A stretch of DNA of 64,000 nt from JBBRHQ01 sp963725315. Its GTDB lineage: Bacteria; Actinomycetota; Thermoleophilia; Solirubrobacterales; 70-9. Position 1 is the first letter of the stretch. Each line of letters opens with the position of its first letter. The translations under genes were made by a program, and so were the position numbers. Where the stretch lies: positions 1-64,000 of the forward strand of contig CAVRYA010000012.1 of assembly GCA_963725315.1 (NCBI GenBank), read 5' to 3'. Of the stretch, positions 24,024-32,419 are shown piece after piece. Below the pieces are notes generated by a model. That model was not told the DNA's origin. It ran no database searches and saw only the letters and a program-made list of their open reading frames with translations.

Positions 24024-25997
24024 TTGCTCTCATGGCTCGGCGGAGCGGGGAAGCAGGTGGGGAATCTGATCGCTGGGCGCCGTGGCATTGCGCTCGCCGC
24101 CGCCGAGCTGCTCGGGCTCACCGCGCTGGCCATCGCCCAGCCGATCTTCGACGGCCTGCAGCGCAGCACCTTCGCCTTTCCCCAATTGAGGATCGACGGC
24201 TGGGACATGGTCCTTCTCGCCGCCGTCCTGATCCTGGTGCCGCCCGCTCTGCTGCTGGCGGTGGAGCTGCTCGTCGGCCTGGTCTCGCGCACCGCTCGCG
24301 GCTGGGTGCATCTGGCCTGGATCGGGCTGCTCGTCGCGCTGCTCTGCTGGCAGGCGATCGCCCTCTGGGGCGCCGGCGCCTTCGTGCGGATCCTGATCCC
24401 AGCGCTGGGCCTGGTCGGATCCGTGGCCCTCTACCTGCGCTACGAGGCAGCTCGCAGCCTCTGCCGCATCCTCGGCCTCGCCGCCCCGGTCGTCGCCGGG
24501 ATCTTCCTGTTCACCTCCCCGATCCTCGACTTCACCTTCGCCGCGAGCCCCGACATTCCCGAGCCCGAGGTCGACTCGAAGACACCGGTGGTAATGGTCG
24601 TCTTCGACGAGCTTCCACTCGCCGGTCTGCTCGACTCGCAGGGGAAGATCGACGCCAGACGCTTCCCCAACTTCGCCGCCCTGCAGAGGCAATCCGACTG
24701 GTTCCGCAACACGCTCACCGTCGCCGACTCGACCGAGCAGGGGGTCCCCGCGATCCTCTCCGGCGACCTCCCGGATCCGGATGGCGTCGCCACCTACGCG
24801 GATCACCCCGAGAACCTCTTCACCCTGCTCGGCTCCTCTTATCAGACCAACATCTCCGAATCCGGAACCCATCTGTGCCCGCCCGAGATGTGCCCGACGC
24901 ACTCCTCGCTCACCGACCGGCTGGCCCCCGCGCTTGCCGCGGGACTCTCGACCGCGGGGGAGGAGTCCTTCCCCTTCGGGCTGGCTAACACCGCGGCGGA
25001 TGAGCTGAACCGCAAGTTTGCGCCCGTCAACGCGCCAAGCAGGCAGGTGGAGAGCTTCCTCGCCGGGATCAGGGGGACAAAGGGAGGCTCGCTGAACGCC
25101 ATCCACGTCGAGCTTCCGCACATCCCCTGGCGCTACACGCCCTCGGGCCCCACCTACTTCACGGGCACCTACCCGCTCGGGCTGACGATCGAGCGCTGGT
25201 CGCGCTCGCCCGGCTATCCGATCCAGGGCCTGCAGAGAATGACCCTCCAGCTCGAGTACGCCGATCGCATCCTCGGGGTGATCGTCCAGAGCCTCCGCAA
25301 CTGGGGCATCTACGACAAGGCGGTGATGGCCGTGGTCGCCGATCACGGCGCGGCCTTCATCCCCGGGCAGTCGCGGCGGCTGCTCAGCACCGCGAACTCC
25401 GGCTGGATCCTGCGGGTGCCGATGCTCGTCAAGCTGCCGCACCAGCGCCGGGGCAGGATCATCTCGCGCCCGGTGCGGACGATCGACCTGCTGCCGACGA
25501 TCGCCGACGCGATCGGCATCCGGATCCCCTGGCAGGTCGACGGTCGCTCCCTGTTCGGAGCGCCGTCACGAGCGAGCCTGAACACCTACGTCAGGCACGG
25601 GCAGGAGGTCGCCCACATGCCCCCGGCGGCGATCAGGCGCAGCTTCCGCACCGCCATCGCGGTCCGCAACGGACTCCTGGGAAGTGGCGACGTCTACACA
25701 CTCGGCGCCTCCCGGGGTGCCCTGCGCCGGCAGCTGCGCGGTGCCCGCCCGGTCGAGTTCTCGGTCGAGAGCCCCGAGGGAACCACCTTCGACCCCAAGG
25801 TGCGGATCTACCCCTCACTCGTCTACGGCAGCATCGTCACCCCGGGCGTCAGTGACGGGCAGTCGCTGATCGCGAAGCTGAACGGCCGCATCGTCGCGGT
25901 CGGTCAGTCGGTGGACGGGGGCACGAGGTTCACGGTCCTGATCCCGCCGTCGGCCTTCCGTCCAGGCGAGAACCGGCTGCAGTTGTTCGCTCCCTGA
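24024..25997 (+). CDS. membrane-anchored sulfatase-fold protein (tandem copy 1)
   Basis: A 657-residue intact relative of the protein at 16878-18961. About five membrane helices occupy residues 20-180 ('GIALAAAELLGLTALAIAQP', 'LLLAVELLVGLVSRTARGWV'). The external domain starts with 'SKTPVVMVVFDELPLAGLLD'. Landmarks are 'NTLTVADSTEQGVPAILSGD', 'AIHVELPHIPWRYTPSG', 'MAVVADHGAAFIPGQS' and 'VRTIDLLPTIADAIGIRIPW', which correspond to the sulfatase-fold metal-binding and substrate regions. A beta-rich C-terminal extension ends 'GENRLQLFAP'. The TTG start gives 'LSWLGGAGKQVG'. The next gene is a frameshifted tandem copy. The substrate is presumably an envelope polymer or lipid headgroup; this is inference. 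Confidence 0.85.
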   Translation: MLSWLGGAGKQVGNLIAGRRGIALAAAELLGLTALAIAQPIFDGLQRSTFAFPQLRIDGWDMVLLAAVLILVPPALLLAVELLVGLVSRTARGWVHLAWIGLLVALLCWQAIALWGAGAFVRILIPALGLVGSVALYLRYEAARSLCRILGLAAPVVAGIFLFTSPILDFTFAASPDIPEPEVDSKTPVVMVVFDELPLAGLLDSQGKIDARRFPNFAALQRQSDWFRNTLTVADSTEQGVPAILSGDLPDPDGVATYADHPENLFTLLGSSYQTNISESGTHLCPPEMCPTHSSLTDRLAPALAAGLSTAGEESFPFGLANTAADELNRKFAPVNAPSRQVESFLAGIRGTKGGSLNAIHVELPHIPWRYTPSGPTYFTGTYPLGLTIERWSRSPGYPIQGLQRMTLQLEYADRILGVIVQSLRNWGIYDKAVMAVVADHGAAFIPGQSRRLLSTANSGWILRVPMLVKLPHQRRGRIISRPVRTIDLLPTIADAIGIRIPWQVDGRSLFGAPSRASLNTYVRHGQEVAHMPPAAIRRSFRTAIAVRNGLLGSGDVYTLGASRGALRRQLRGARPVEFSVESPEGTTFDPKVRIYPSLVYGSIVTPGVSDGQSLIAKLNGRIVAVGQSVDGGTRFTVLIPPSAFRPGENRLQLFAP

Positions 25998-26029
25998 GGG
26001 CGTCGCGCGACCGGAGCTATGCTGCGCTC

Positions 26030-28069
26030 GTGGCGAGCCAGGGAAGGAAAGCCCTCTCGTGGCTTCGCGGTGTCGGAACGCGTGTCTATGAGGCAGCGCC
26101 CGGGCGCCGGGGGGTGGCGATGGCGGGCGCCGAGCTGCTCGGGCTCTCGGCGATAGTCGTCGCCCAGCCGATCTTCGACGCGCTGCAGCGCAGCACCTAC
26201 GCGTTTCCCGGGGCCCAGGTGGACGGGAGCGACATGGTGCTGTTCGCGGTGCTGCTTCGTCTTGCTGCCCCCGGCGGCGATGCTCGCGATCGAGCTGCTG
26301 GTCGGGCTGGCTCGCGCTCGTTGCGGGGCTGGTCCACCTGGCCTGGATCGGGCTGCTGATCGCGCTCTTCGTCTGGCAGCTGCTGACCAACGAGATATCC
26401 AGAGCTGAGTCCTGCGCCTGCTGGTACCGGCTGCGGCGCTGATCGGCGCGGCGATCGTCTACCTGCGGTTCGACGGGGCGCGCGCAGCTGCTGCGGATAC
26501 TCGCGTTCGCCGCTCCGGTCGTCGCAGGGCTCTTCCTGTTCACGGATCCGATCTCGAAGCTTCACCCTCCCCGAGAGCACCGATGTCCCCAAGGCTCAGA
26601 TCGACTCGAAGACACCGGTGGTGCTGCTGATCTTCGACGAGTTCCCGATGACGGCGCTGCTCAACGATCAGGAGCAGGTCGACGCCAAGCGGTTTCCCAA
26701 CTTCGCCGCTCTCTCGCGCGCACTCCGACTGGTTTCGCAATGCCCTGACCGTCGCGGACACCACCGAGGAGGCGGTGCCGGCGATCCTCACCGGCGACTT
26801 CCCGAAGCCGAACGGCGTGGCCACCTCTCCGACCACCCGCGCAATCTGTTCACGCTGTTCGACTCCTCCTCGTACCGGATGAACGTCTCGGAGTCTGCGA
26901 CCTCCCTCTGCCCGCCGGCCGTCTGTCCCGGGCGGAACTCGCTGGCCGAGAGATTGGCCCACGTTTCCTATGAAGGCGATTTACCGCGGACTCGCTCCCC
27001 TTCAACCTGCCCCGTCGCATCGCGCAAAGCGGGACTCGGGCTCGGGTTCTCCCCCGCCCGGACGAGCAGGCAGACTCGATTCGCTGCCTCACTCCGCAGC
27101 GAAGGGCCCTCGCTGAACGTCCTCCACGTCGAGCTGCCTCACGCCCCCTACCAGTACATGCCGGATGGCAATCGCTACTCCCGGGCGATTATCGGAGTCT
27201 CGACGCGCCGCTCGGAACCGAGAACGAGATGTGGTCTTCGTCTCCTGGCTGCCCGGTGCAGGGCCTTCAGCGGATGGTCGCCCAGCTCGAGTACACCGAT
27301 CGCGTGCTGGGCAGGATCGTCGGCCGCCTACGTCGGCTTGGCCTCTACGACCGCGTGCGTTGTTCATCGTCATCGCCGATCACGGCGCCAGCTTCATTCC
27401 CGGCCACTCGTCGCCGGCTGGGCTATCTCCGACCCGAGTCAACTCCGGCGCGATCCTTCAGGTCCCGCTGTTCGTCAAGCGTCCCGGCCAGCGCCGGGGA
27501 GGGAGATCCTCGACAGCCCGGTGCGGACGATCGACTCGTGCCGACGATCGCTGACGTGCTCGGGATTCCACATCCCCTGGAAGGTGGATGGCCGGTAGCC
27601 TCTTCGGGCCGACCGAACCCAAAGCGATTCGTGAACAGGTACTGAGCTACCCGGAGATCAGCGACCGCCTGCCTCCCGCGAGCGGTCAGGTCGCGAGCTT
27701 CCAGGCGGAGATTGCGCAGTCAGGAACAAGCTCCTCGGCCACGGCGACGTCTTCACGCTAGCGGAGTCCCGAAGAGCAACTGCAAGCGAGAGCTTGCAGG
27801 GGCCGCAGCCACTCGAGCTGATCGCCCTGACGACATCCGACGGGGGCACGACCTACGACCCCGCTAACGTCGGCAACATCCCCTCCTACCTGTACGGACA
27901 GCATCCTCAACGCTCCGTCTGGGCTGCCGCAACGCCTGATCGCCACGCTCAACGGCCAGCCCGGTGGCGATCGCCTGGAGCCTCGACGGCGGCAGCCAAG
28001 TTCACGACCCTGATCCCGCCCTCGGCCTTCCACCGGGGCGAGAACCAGCTCCAGCTCTACGCGCCGTAG
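26030..28069 (+). pseudogene. membrane-anchored sulfatase-fold protein (tandem copy 2), many frameshifts
   Basis: Pieces in all three frames align in order with the preceding gene. They include 'GVAMAGAELLGLSAIVVAQP', 'TPVVLLIFDEFPMTALLNDQ', 'SSSYRMNVSESATSLCPPAV', 'NVLHVELPHAPYQYMPDG', 'VIADHGASFIPGH', 'GENQLQLYAP'. Start GTG 26030 and stop TAG near 28069 give the same total length as copy 1. At least ten single-base shifts are needed. Substitutions relative to copy 1 are conservative and the ADHG metal motif survives, so the coding sense appears maintained. The breaks may therefore be read errors in a locally poor region. True decay remains possible. Confidence 0.75.
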
Positions 28070-28122
28070 CTCGGCCCGAGATTTCCAGCGCTCGCCCGCG
28101 CCGTTGCTAGGCTCGGGCGGCG

Positions 28123-29227
28123 ATGGCCACCGAGACGATCAGCTTCGCCCGCGGCGCCCCCAGCGCCGACATCCTCCCCGTCGAGGCGGTGCGGGAGGCG
28201 GCGGCGAGGGCGCTGGAGACCGACTGGGAGAGGGCCCTCTCCTACGGAGTCGGGATCGGCCACCCGGGCCTGTGCGAGTGGGTCGCCGAGCGCCACGGCC
28301 ACCTCGAAGCAGAGCAGGTGATGATCGCCAACGGCTCCCTCGAGGCCGGGGCGATGCTGTTCGCCCACCTGCTCGAGCCGGGCGCCCGGGTCGCCGTCGA
28401 GCAACCCTCCTATGACCGCACCCTGTTGCTGCTGCACCAGCTCGACGTGGAGTTCGTCCCGGTGCCGCTGGAGGCCGACGGCATCGACGTGGACGCGCTG
28501 GAGGCGGCCCTGGAGCAGGGCCCGATCGCGCTCGCCCACGTCATCCCCAACTTCCACAACCCGGCCGGCTGCACCCTCTCGGCCGCCAAGCGGGAGCGAC
28601 TGGTCGGGCTGGCGGCCGAGCACGGCTTCTGGATCTTCGAGGACGACCCCTACCGCGAGCTGCCCTTCGAGGGGGAGACGCTGCCGACGATGCTCTCCCA
28701 GGACGTCGCCGGCCGCGTCATCCACGCCTCCTCCTTCTCGAAGACGGTCAGCCCCGGCGTCAGGGTCGGCTACCTGGCGGGCCCGGGCGAGGAGATCGCC
28801 AAGCTCGCCAAGCGGGCGAACCAGACCTACATCTCGCCCAACATGCTGGCCGAGTCGATCGTGCTGGAGCTCTGCCTCTCGGGCGCGCTCGACCGCAACA
28901 TCGAGTTCGTCAAGGGGGCGCTGCGGGAGCGGCGCGACACCCTGGTCGAAGCGCTCGCCGAGCACCTGCCCGAGGCCGAGTTCGTGGTCCCCGGCGGCGG
29001 CTACTTCCTCTGGCTCGACCTCGCCGAGGGCACCGACACCCGGGCGCTGCTGGCGGAGGCCAAGGCGGCCGGCGCCCCCTTCGTCGCCGGCCCCGACTTC
29101 ATGCTCGACGGAGGCGAGGCGAGCCTGCGCCTCTCCTTCGCCAGCGTCCCGCCGCAGCGGATCGGCGAAGGGGTCGAGCGGATCGCGGCGGCGCTGGAGC
29201 GGGTCCGGCCCGCGACGCCTCGCCTAG
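28123..29227 (+). CDS. PLP-dependent aminotransferase of the MocR/LysN (2-aminoadipate aminotransferase-like) type
   Basis: A fold type I enzyme without the GntR domain. 'TISFARGAPSADILPVEA' at the N-terminus, 'VMIANGSLEAGAMLFAHLLE' and 'VAVEQPSYDRTLLLL' (PLP phosphate and ring contacts), 'HVIPNFHNPAGCTLS' (N-P-A-G), 'FEDDPYRELPFEG' (Asp and Tyr of the cofactor site) and 'HASSFSKTVSPGVRVGYLAG' with the Schiff-base Lys in S-F-S-K. The frame stays open to 29688, but the family ends near 370-380 residues, just where 'RIAAALERVRPATPR' occurs. A TAG in another frame at 29225-29227 is the likely stop after a one-base error. The extension would overlap the next small gene. Confidence 0.85.
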
Positions 29228-29309
29228 CCGATTCCGGCCCGAGAAGTCGAGGCCGCAAATTACGAGTTGTTTACCGCGGCTTCAGCCGGCCCGCCTACCG
29301 TGGGGCCCA

Positions 29310-29482
29310 TGAACCCAAGGAAGAGCAGACCAGCCCCGGCGAACGCCGAGCGCCGGCTCGCCGATCTCGCGGCCGCGATCCGCAACCACGAGGACTCGGT
29401 CCGGCGCAGCCGCCCGCTGGGACTCAGGTCCCAGGACGACTACCTCTACACCCGCCTGCGCCAGATCTGCGGCGAGCGCTAG
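29310..29482 (+). CDS. small protein of 57 residues, related to the minus-strand neighbour
   Basis: Begins 'MNPRKSRPAPANAERRLADL' and ends 'YLYTRLRQICGER'. It aligns over its whole C-terminal 44 residues with the protein coded on the opposite strand at 29494-29855: A-E-R-R-L-x-x-L-A-A-A-I/V-R-N/D-H-E, then D-x-x-L-Y-x-R-L-R-Q-I-x-G. The conserved pattern predicts two helices. This copy stops exactly where the other goes on into a zinc ribbon. Function unknown. The conservation between two copies supports that it is a real gene despite its size. Confidence 0.6.
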
Positions 29483-29493
29483 GCGCCGCCAGC

Positions 29494-29855
29494 TCAGCGA
29501 GCGCGCCGGGGAGGGGCGGAGTCCGGCCGCTGGCCGGCGCTCGGCAGCGTCTGCCAACGCAGGCATTCCGGGCACTTGCGCGCGAAGCGCCGCGTCTTCG
29601 GGTTCTCGCGGGGCCCCTCGAGCAGGGAGCCGCACCTGCGGCAGAGGCTCAAAAGGAGCCCCCCGAGATCTGCCGCAGCCGTCGGTAGAGGCTGAGGTCG
29701 GCGTAGCGGACGGAGTAGGGCCGCTCGCTGAGCTGTTGCTCGTGATCCCGCACGGCGGCAGCCAGCGCGGAGAGCCGTCGCTCGGCGACGCGCCGCTCGC
29801 GAAGGTCCAGCGGCAGCTCTTCGGTGCTCGGCTCTCGAGTGGCGCTATCGGTCAT
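29494..29855 (-). CDS. small helical plus zinc-ribbon protein (frameshift in a G-run)
   Basis: From ATG 29855 the frame reads 'VAERRLSALAAAVRDHEQQL' and 'DLSLYRRLRQISGG', then hits TGA at 29649. If one base is corrected in the six-G run near 29658-29663, the frame continues as 'LLLSLCRRCGSLLEGPREN' and 'FARKCPECLRWQTLP' and ends at TGA 29494-29496. That gives C-x2-C, 19 residues, C-x2-C: a zinc ribbon. The total is then about 120 residues. The N-terminal half is shared with the 57-residue protein on the other strand. A zinc ribbon joined to a helical region is typical of small nucleic-acid or protein-binding regulators, but no function is known. An AT-rich promoter-like stretch lies upstream at 29885-29925. 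Confidence 0.6.
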
Positions 29856-29932
29856 CGGTCACCCCCTGGGGCGTCAGGTTTCGGAGTATCTTGACCATCT
29901 TAATCAAGTTTAGCAATCCCGAAGGGTGGCGC

Positions 29933-29960
29933 CCAAGGCGGTTCCGCGGAACCGCCTTGG
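29933..29960. repeat. perfect 28-bp palindrome
   Basis: The arms CCAAGGCGGTTCCG and CGGAACCGCCTTGG are exact reverse complements with no spacer. It starts 4 bp past the dtxR-family stop (minus strand) and precedes an AT-rich promoter-like stretch for the zinc-ribbon gene. There is no T-tract on either side. It may be a factor-independent or Rho-aided terminator for the regulator gene or a protein-binding site. Confidence 0.8.
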
Positions 29961-29963
29961 CAG

Positions 29964-30677
29964 CTAGCGCCCGTAGCGGTCGCTGGAGAGGACCAGCTGC
30001 TCGGGCAGCGCCGAGCGCGGCGGGGGCGAGGGATCGGCGCGGACCGAGACGGTCTCGGCGACGCTTCGCGAGACCTCGTGCGTTCCCCCCTCGGAGGCGA
30101 TCGCGACACTCTCCGAATCGGAGCTCTCGACCGTTCCCTCGAGCCCGGGGTCGAGCCCCGCATCCTTGAGGTAGTGCAGCAGCTCCTCGGCCTCGTTCTC
30201 GAAGCGCAGAACGACGACCTTCGCCCCGACCTCGACGTCGGCCAGCAGCGCCCCCTGCTCCCGCGCCCCCTCGACGATCGGGTGGCCGTGGGGGCAGGTC
30301 TTGGCGTCGCCGATCGCCGCCAGCATCCGCTCCTCGAGCACCGGCGACATCGCGTGCTCGAGGCGCTCGGCCTCCTCGTGGACCTCGTCCCAGGGGATCC
30401 CGAGGACGTCGGTGAGGAAGCGCTCGATCATCCGGTGGCGGCGGGAGATCTGCTCGGCGTGCTGGCGCCCCTCCTCGGTGAAGGCGAGCGACTTGTCGTC
30501 GGCGCGGGTCACGTAGCCGTCGCGCTCGAGGCGGCCGATCATCTCGTGCACGGTGGGCGGTGAGAGCTGCATCGCGCGGGCGATGTTGGCGCCGGTGATC
30601 GGCAGCCCGGCCTCCATCAGCCAGTACATGCTCTGCAGGTACTCCTCCTCGGCGATGGTCGCCTGCTCGTGCGACAC
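29964..30677 (-). CDS. DtxR/IdeR/MntR family metal-dependent regulator
   Basis: A 237-residue protein from GTG 30677 (GGAAGGAG ribosome binding site in front). The N-terminal winged helix is 'EEEYLQSMYWLMEAGLPITG' and 'ANIARAMQLSPPTVHEMIGR', with the basic wing 'DGYVTRADDKSLAFTEEGRQ'. The dimerisation/metal domain has the usual ligands: 'RHRMIERFLTDVLGIPWDEV', 'EEAERLEHAMSP' and 'CPHGHPI' (the C-P-H-G-x-P-I signature with Cys and His). The C-terminal ~75 residues form a FeoA/SH3-like domain ('ALLADVEVGAKVVVLRFENE'). Such regulators repress iron or manganese uptake when metal is bound. The longer upstream frame was rejected because it would cross the divergent SDR promoter. Confidence 0.92.
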   Translation of the reverse strand: MSHEQATIAEEEYLQSMYWLMEAGLPITGANIARAMQLSPPTVHEMIGRLERDGYVTRADDKSLAFTEEGRQHAEQISRRHRMIERFLTDVLGIPWDEVHEEAERLEHAMSPVLEERMLAAIGDAKTCPHGHPIVEGAREQGALLADVEVGAKVVVLRFENEAEELLHYLKDAGLDPGLEGTVESSDSESVAIASEGGTHEVSRSVAETVSVRADPSPPPRSALPEQLVLSSDRYGR

Positions 30678-30765
30678 CGGCGCTCCTTCCGCGGCCTCGT
30701 GATCCAGCCCGATACTAGAGCCTCGCCTCGGCCCGGCCCCGAGCCGCCCGTGAGAGGATGCGGCG

Positions 30766-31551
30766 GTGCGGATCGATGCCAGCACCCGGGCGCTCGTCAC
30801 CGGCGCCTCCCGCGGGATCGGGCTGGCCAGCGCCCGCGCCCTCGCCGCCCGCGGGGCGAAGGTGGGGATGATCGCCCGCGGCGAGGAGGAGCTCGCCGCC
30901 CGCGCCGAGGAGCTGGGGGCGGCGGCGATCGCCGCCGACATCGCCGATCCCAAGGCGATCGGCGCCGCCGTCGATTCCTTCGCCGAGTCGGCCGGCGGCA
31001 TCGAGCTGCTGATCGCCAACGCCGGGGTGATCCACTACGCGCCCTTCGCCGAGCAGCCCCTGGCCGACGCCGAGCACATGGTGATGGTCAACGTCCTGGG
31101 GACGATCTACACGGTCAAGGCCGCCCTGCCGCACATGCTCGACGCTGCGCGCGGGCAGATCGTCGTCGTCTCCTCGGGCGCCGGCCTGCGGGCCTTTCCC
31201 TGGGGGGCCGTCTACGGCGCGACAAAGGCGGCCGACCGCGCCTTCGCCGAGGCGCTCCGCCACGAGCTCTCCGGGACCGGGGTCTCGGTGACCACGGTCT
31301 TCCCGGGAGAGATCGCGACCGACCTGCACGCGCACCAGCGGGACCGGCTGCCCGACTGGCGCGCCAACGACGACGAGCTGCCGGCCTCCGAGCTGGCCGC
31401 GGCGATCATCGCCGGCGTCGAGGCCGACCGCCGGGCGGTCTTCCTGCCGCGCGAGGTCCGCCTGCTCGGCCTCAACGGGGTCGCCCCGCGAGCGCTCGAC
31501 CGCCTGCTCGCCGCGATCCGCGGCGGCTCGGCGGCTCCACGGCGCGACTGA
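30766..31551 (+). CDS. short-chain dehydrogenase/reductase (SDR)
   Basis: A 261-residue classical SDR: cofactor motif 'LVTGASRGIGLASARALAAR' near the N-terminus, 'IAADIADPKAI', 'LLIANAGVIHYAPFAEQP' (N-A-G) and catalytic 'IVVVSSGAGLRAFPWGAVYG' plus 'ATKAADRAF' (S, Y, K of Y-x-x-x-K). The basic residue in the R-G-E segment after strand 2 suggests NADPH. The substrate is unknown. The start is GTG 30766; it is divergent from the DtxR-family gene with 88 bp between, so metal control is conceivable but not shown. Confidence 0.9.
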   Translation: MRIDASTRALVTGASRGIGLASARALAARGAKVGMIARGEEELAARAEELGAAAIAADIADPKAIGAAVDSFAESAGGIELLIANAGVIHYAPFAEQPLADAEHMVMVNVLGTIYTVKAALPHMLDAARGQIVVVSSGAGLRAFPWGAVYGATKAADRAFAEALRHELSGTGVSVTTVFPGEIATDLHAHQRDRLPDWRANDDELPASELAAAIIAGVEADRRAVFLPREVRLLGLNGVAPRALDRLLAAIRGGSAAPRRD

Positions 31552-31585
31552 GCCCAGAAGTCGTCCGCGAGACGGCGGCGCCCGG

Positions 31586-32398
31586 TCAGCGGCCGGCGAT
31601 CAGCGAGGAGACGACCGCCTCGTAGAAGCCATCGCCATTTCGCCCCTCGGTCACGGTGACGTTCTCGCGGCCGCCGATCGCCGCGCGCAGCCCCGGGTCG
31701 CGCTCGGGCCCGTTGGCGACGACGAAGAAGGAGCCGACCGCGGCGGCGACCTCGAGGTCCTCGACCGAGTCGCCGACCGCGATGCACTCGGCCGGGTCGT
31801 GGCCGCGGGCGCGGGCGTGGGCGCCGACCGCGCCGGCCTTGCTGACCATCCGCGGCACCAGGTGGTAGGCGTGGGTGACCTCGATCCCCTCCATCGGGCG
31901 GCCGATCGCCCCGTTGTCGAGCAGGCGCAGGTCGTCATCGCCGCGCTCCGCGAGCAGGGCGTTGGCCTCCTCGACGTCGACGAAGCCGCGGAAGAGGTGG
32001 GAGAGGACGCGGCCCGTGTGCCAGGGGGAGTGGTACTCGAGCCGGCCCTCGAAGTGGGCGAACAGCGCCTTGGGGATCCCGCGGAGCTCGATCTGCTCGT
32101 AGATCGTGCCGCTCTCGTCGGGTGCCATCTCCCCGGTCAGCAGCGTCGTCTCACCGTCGATCACGAAGGCGCAGCCGGCCTCGTAGATGTAGGACCTCTG
32201 GCCGATCAGGCGGGCGTCCTCGTGCACCTGGGGCTCGCGGCGGCCGGACATGATCACGACCTCGACCCCGGCACGGTGGCAGGCCTCGAGCCCCCGCGCC
32301 TGCATCATCGAGAACTCCCCGGCGTGATCTGAGAACAGCGAGCCCCCCCGCCCGAGCAGGGTCCCGTCGAGGTCGGTGTAGACACAGCGCAGCGCCAC
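31586..32398 (-). CDS. HAD superfamily hydrolase (Cof/MPGP-like)
   Basis: A 270-residue protein beginning 'VALRCVYTDLDGTLLGRGGS' (motif I D-x-D-G-T). It has 'VEVVIMSGRREPQV' (motif II Ser), a cap domain with 'SYIYEAGCAFVIDGE', a Lys in 'RMVSKAGAVGAHARARGHD', and motif IV 'CIAVGDSVEDLEVAAAVGSF'. This is the type IIB arrangement of Cof-like and mannosyl-3-phosphoglycerate phosphatase-like enzymes. The natural substrate is a sugar phosphate or similar. GTG 32398 gives the domain right at the N-terminus. The gene is divergent from the dihydropteroate synthase homologue, with 21 bp between start codons. Confidence 0.87.
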   Translation of the reverse strand: MALRCVYTDLDGTLLGRGGSLFSDHAGEFSMMQARGLEACHRAGVEVVIMSGRREPQVHEDARLIGQRSYIYEAGCAFVIDGETTLLTGEMAPDESGTIYEQIELRGIPKALFAHFEGRLEYHSPWHTGRVLSHLFRGFVDVEEANALLAERGDDDLRLLDNGAIGRPMEGIEVTHAYHLVPRMVSKAGAVGAHARARGHDPAECIAVGDSVEDLEVAAAVGSFFVVANGPERDPGLRAAIGGRENVTVTEGRNGDGFYEAVVSSLIAGR

Positions 32399-32419
32399 GC
32401 GGCCGCTACCGTAGCCGAC

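Noticed and set aside
28123..29688. Aminotransferase extended to 521 codons
   Set aside because: After about residue 370 the composition becomes Arg/Pro-rich and overlaps two small genes; family members end near 370-380 residues.
29964..31019. DtxR-family gene starting at 31019
   Set aside because: The extra 114 residues lie antisense to the SDR gene, are low in complexity, and precede a good ribosome binding site and GTG at 30677.
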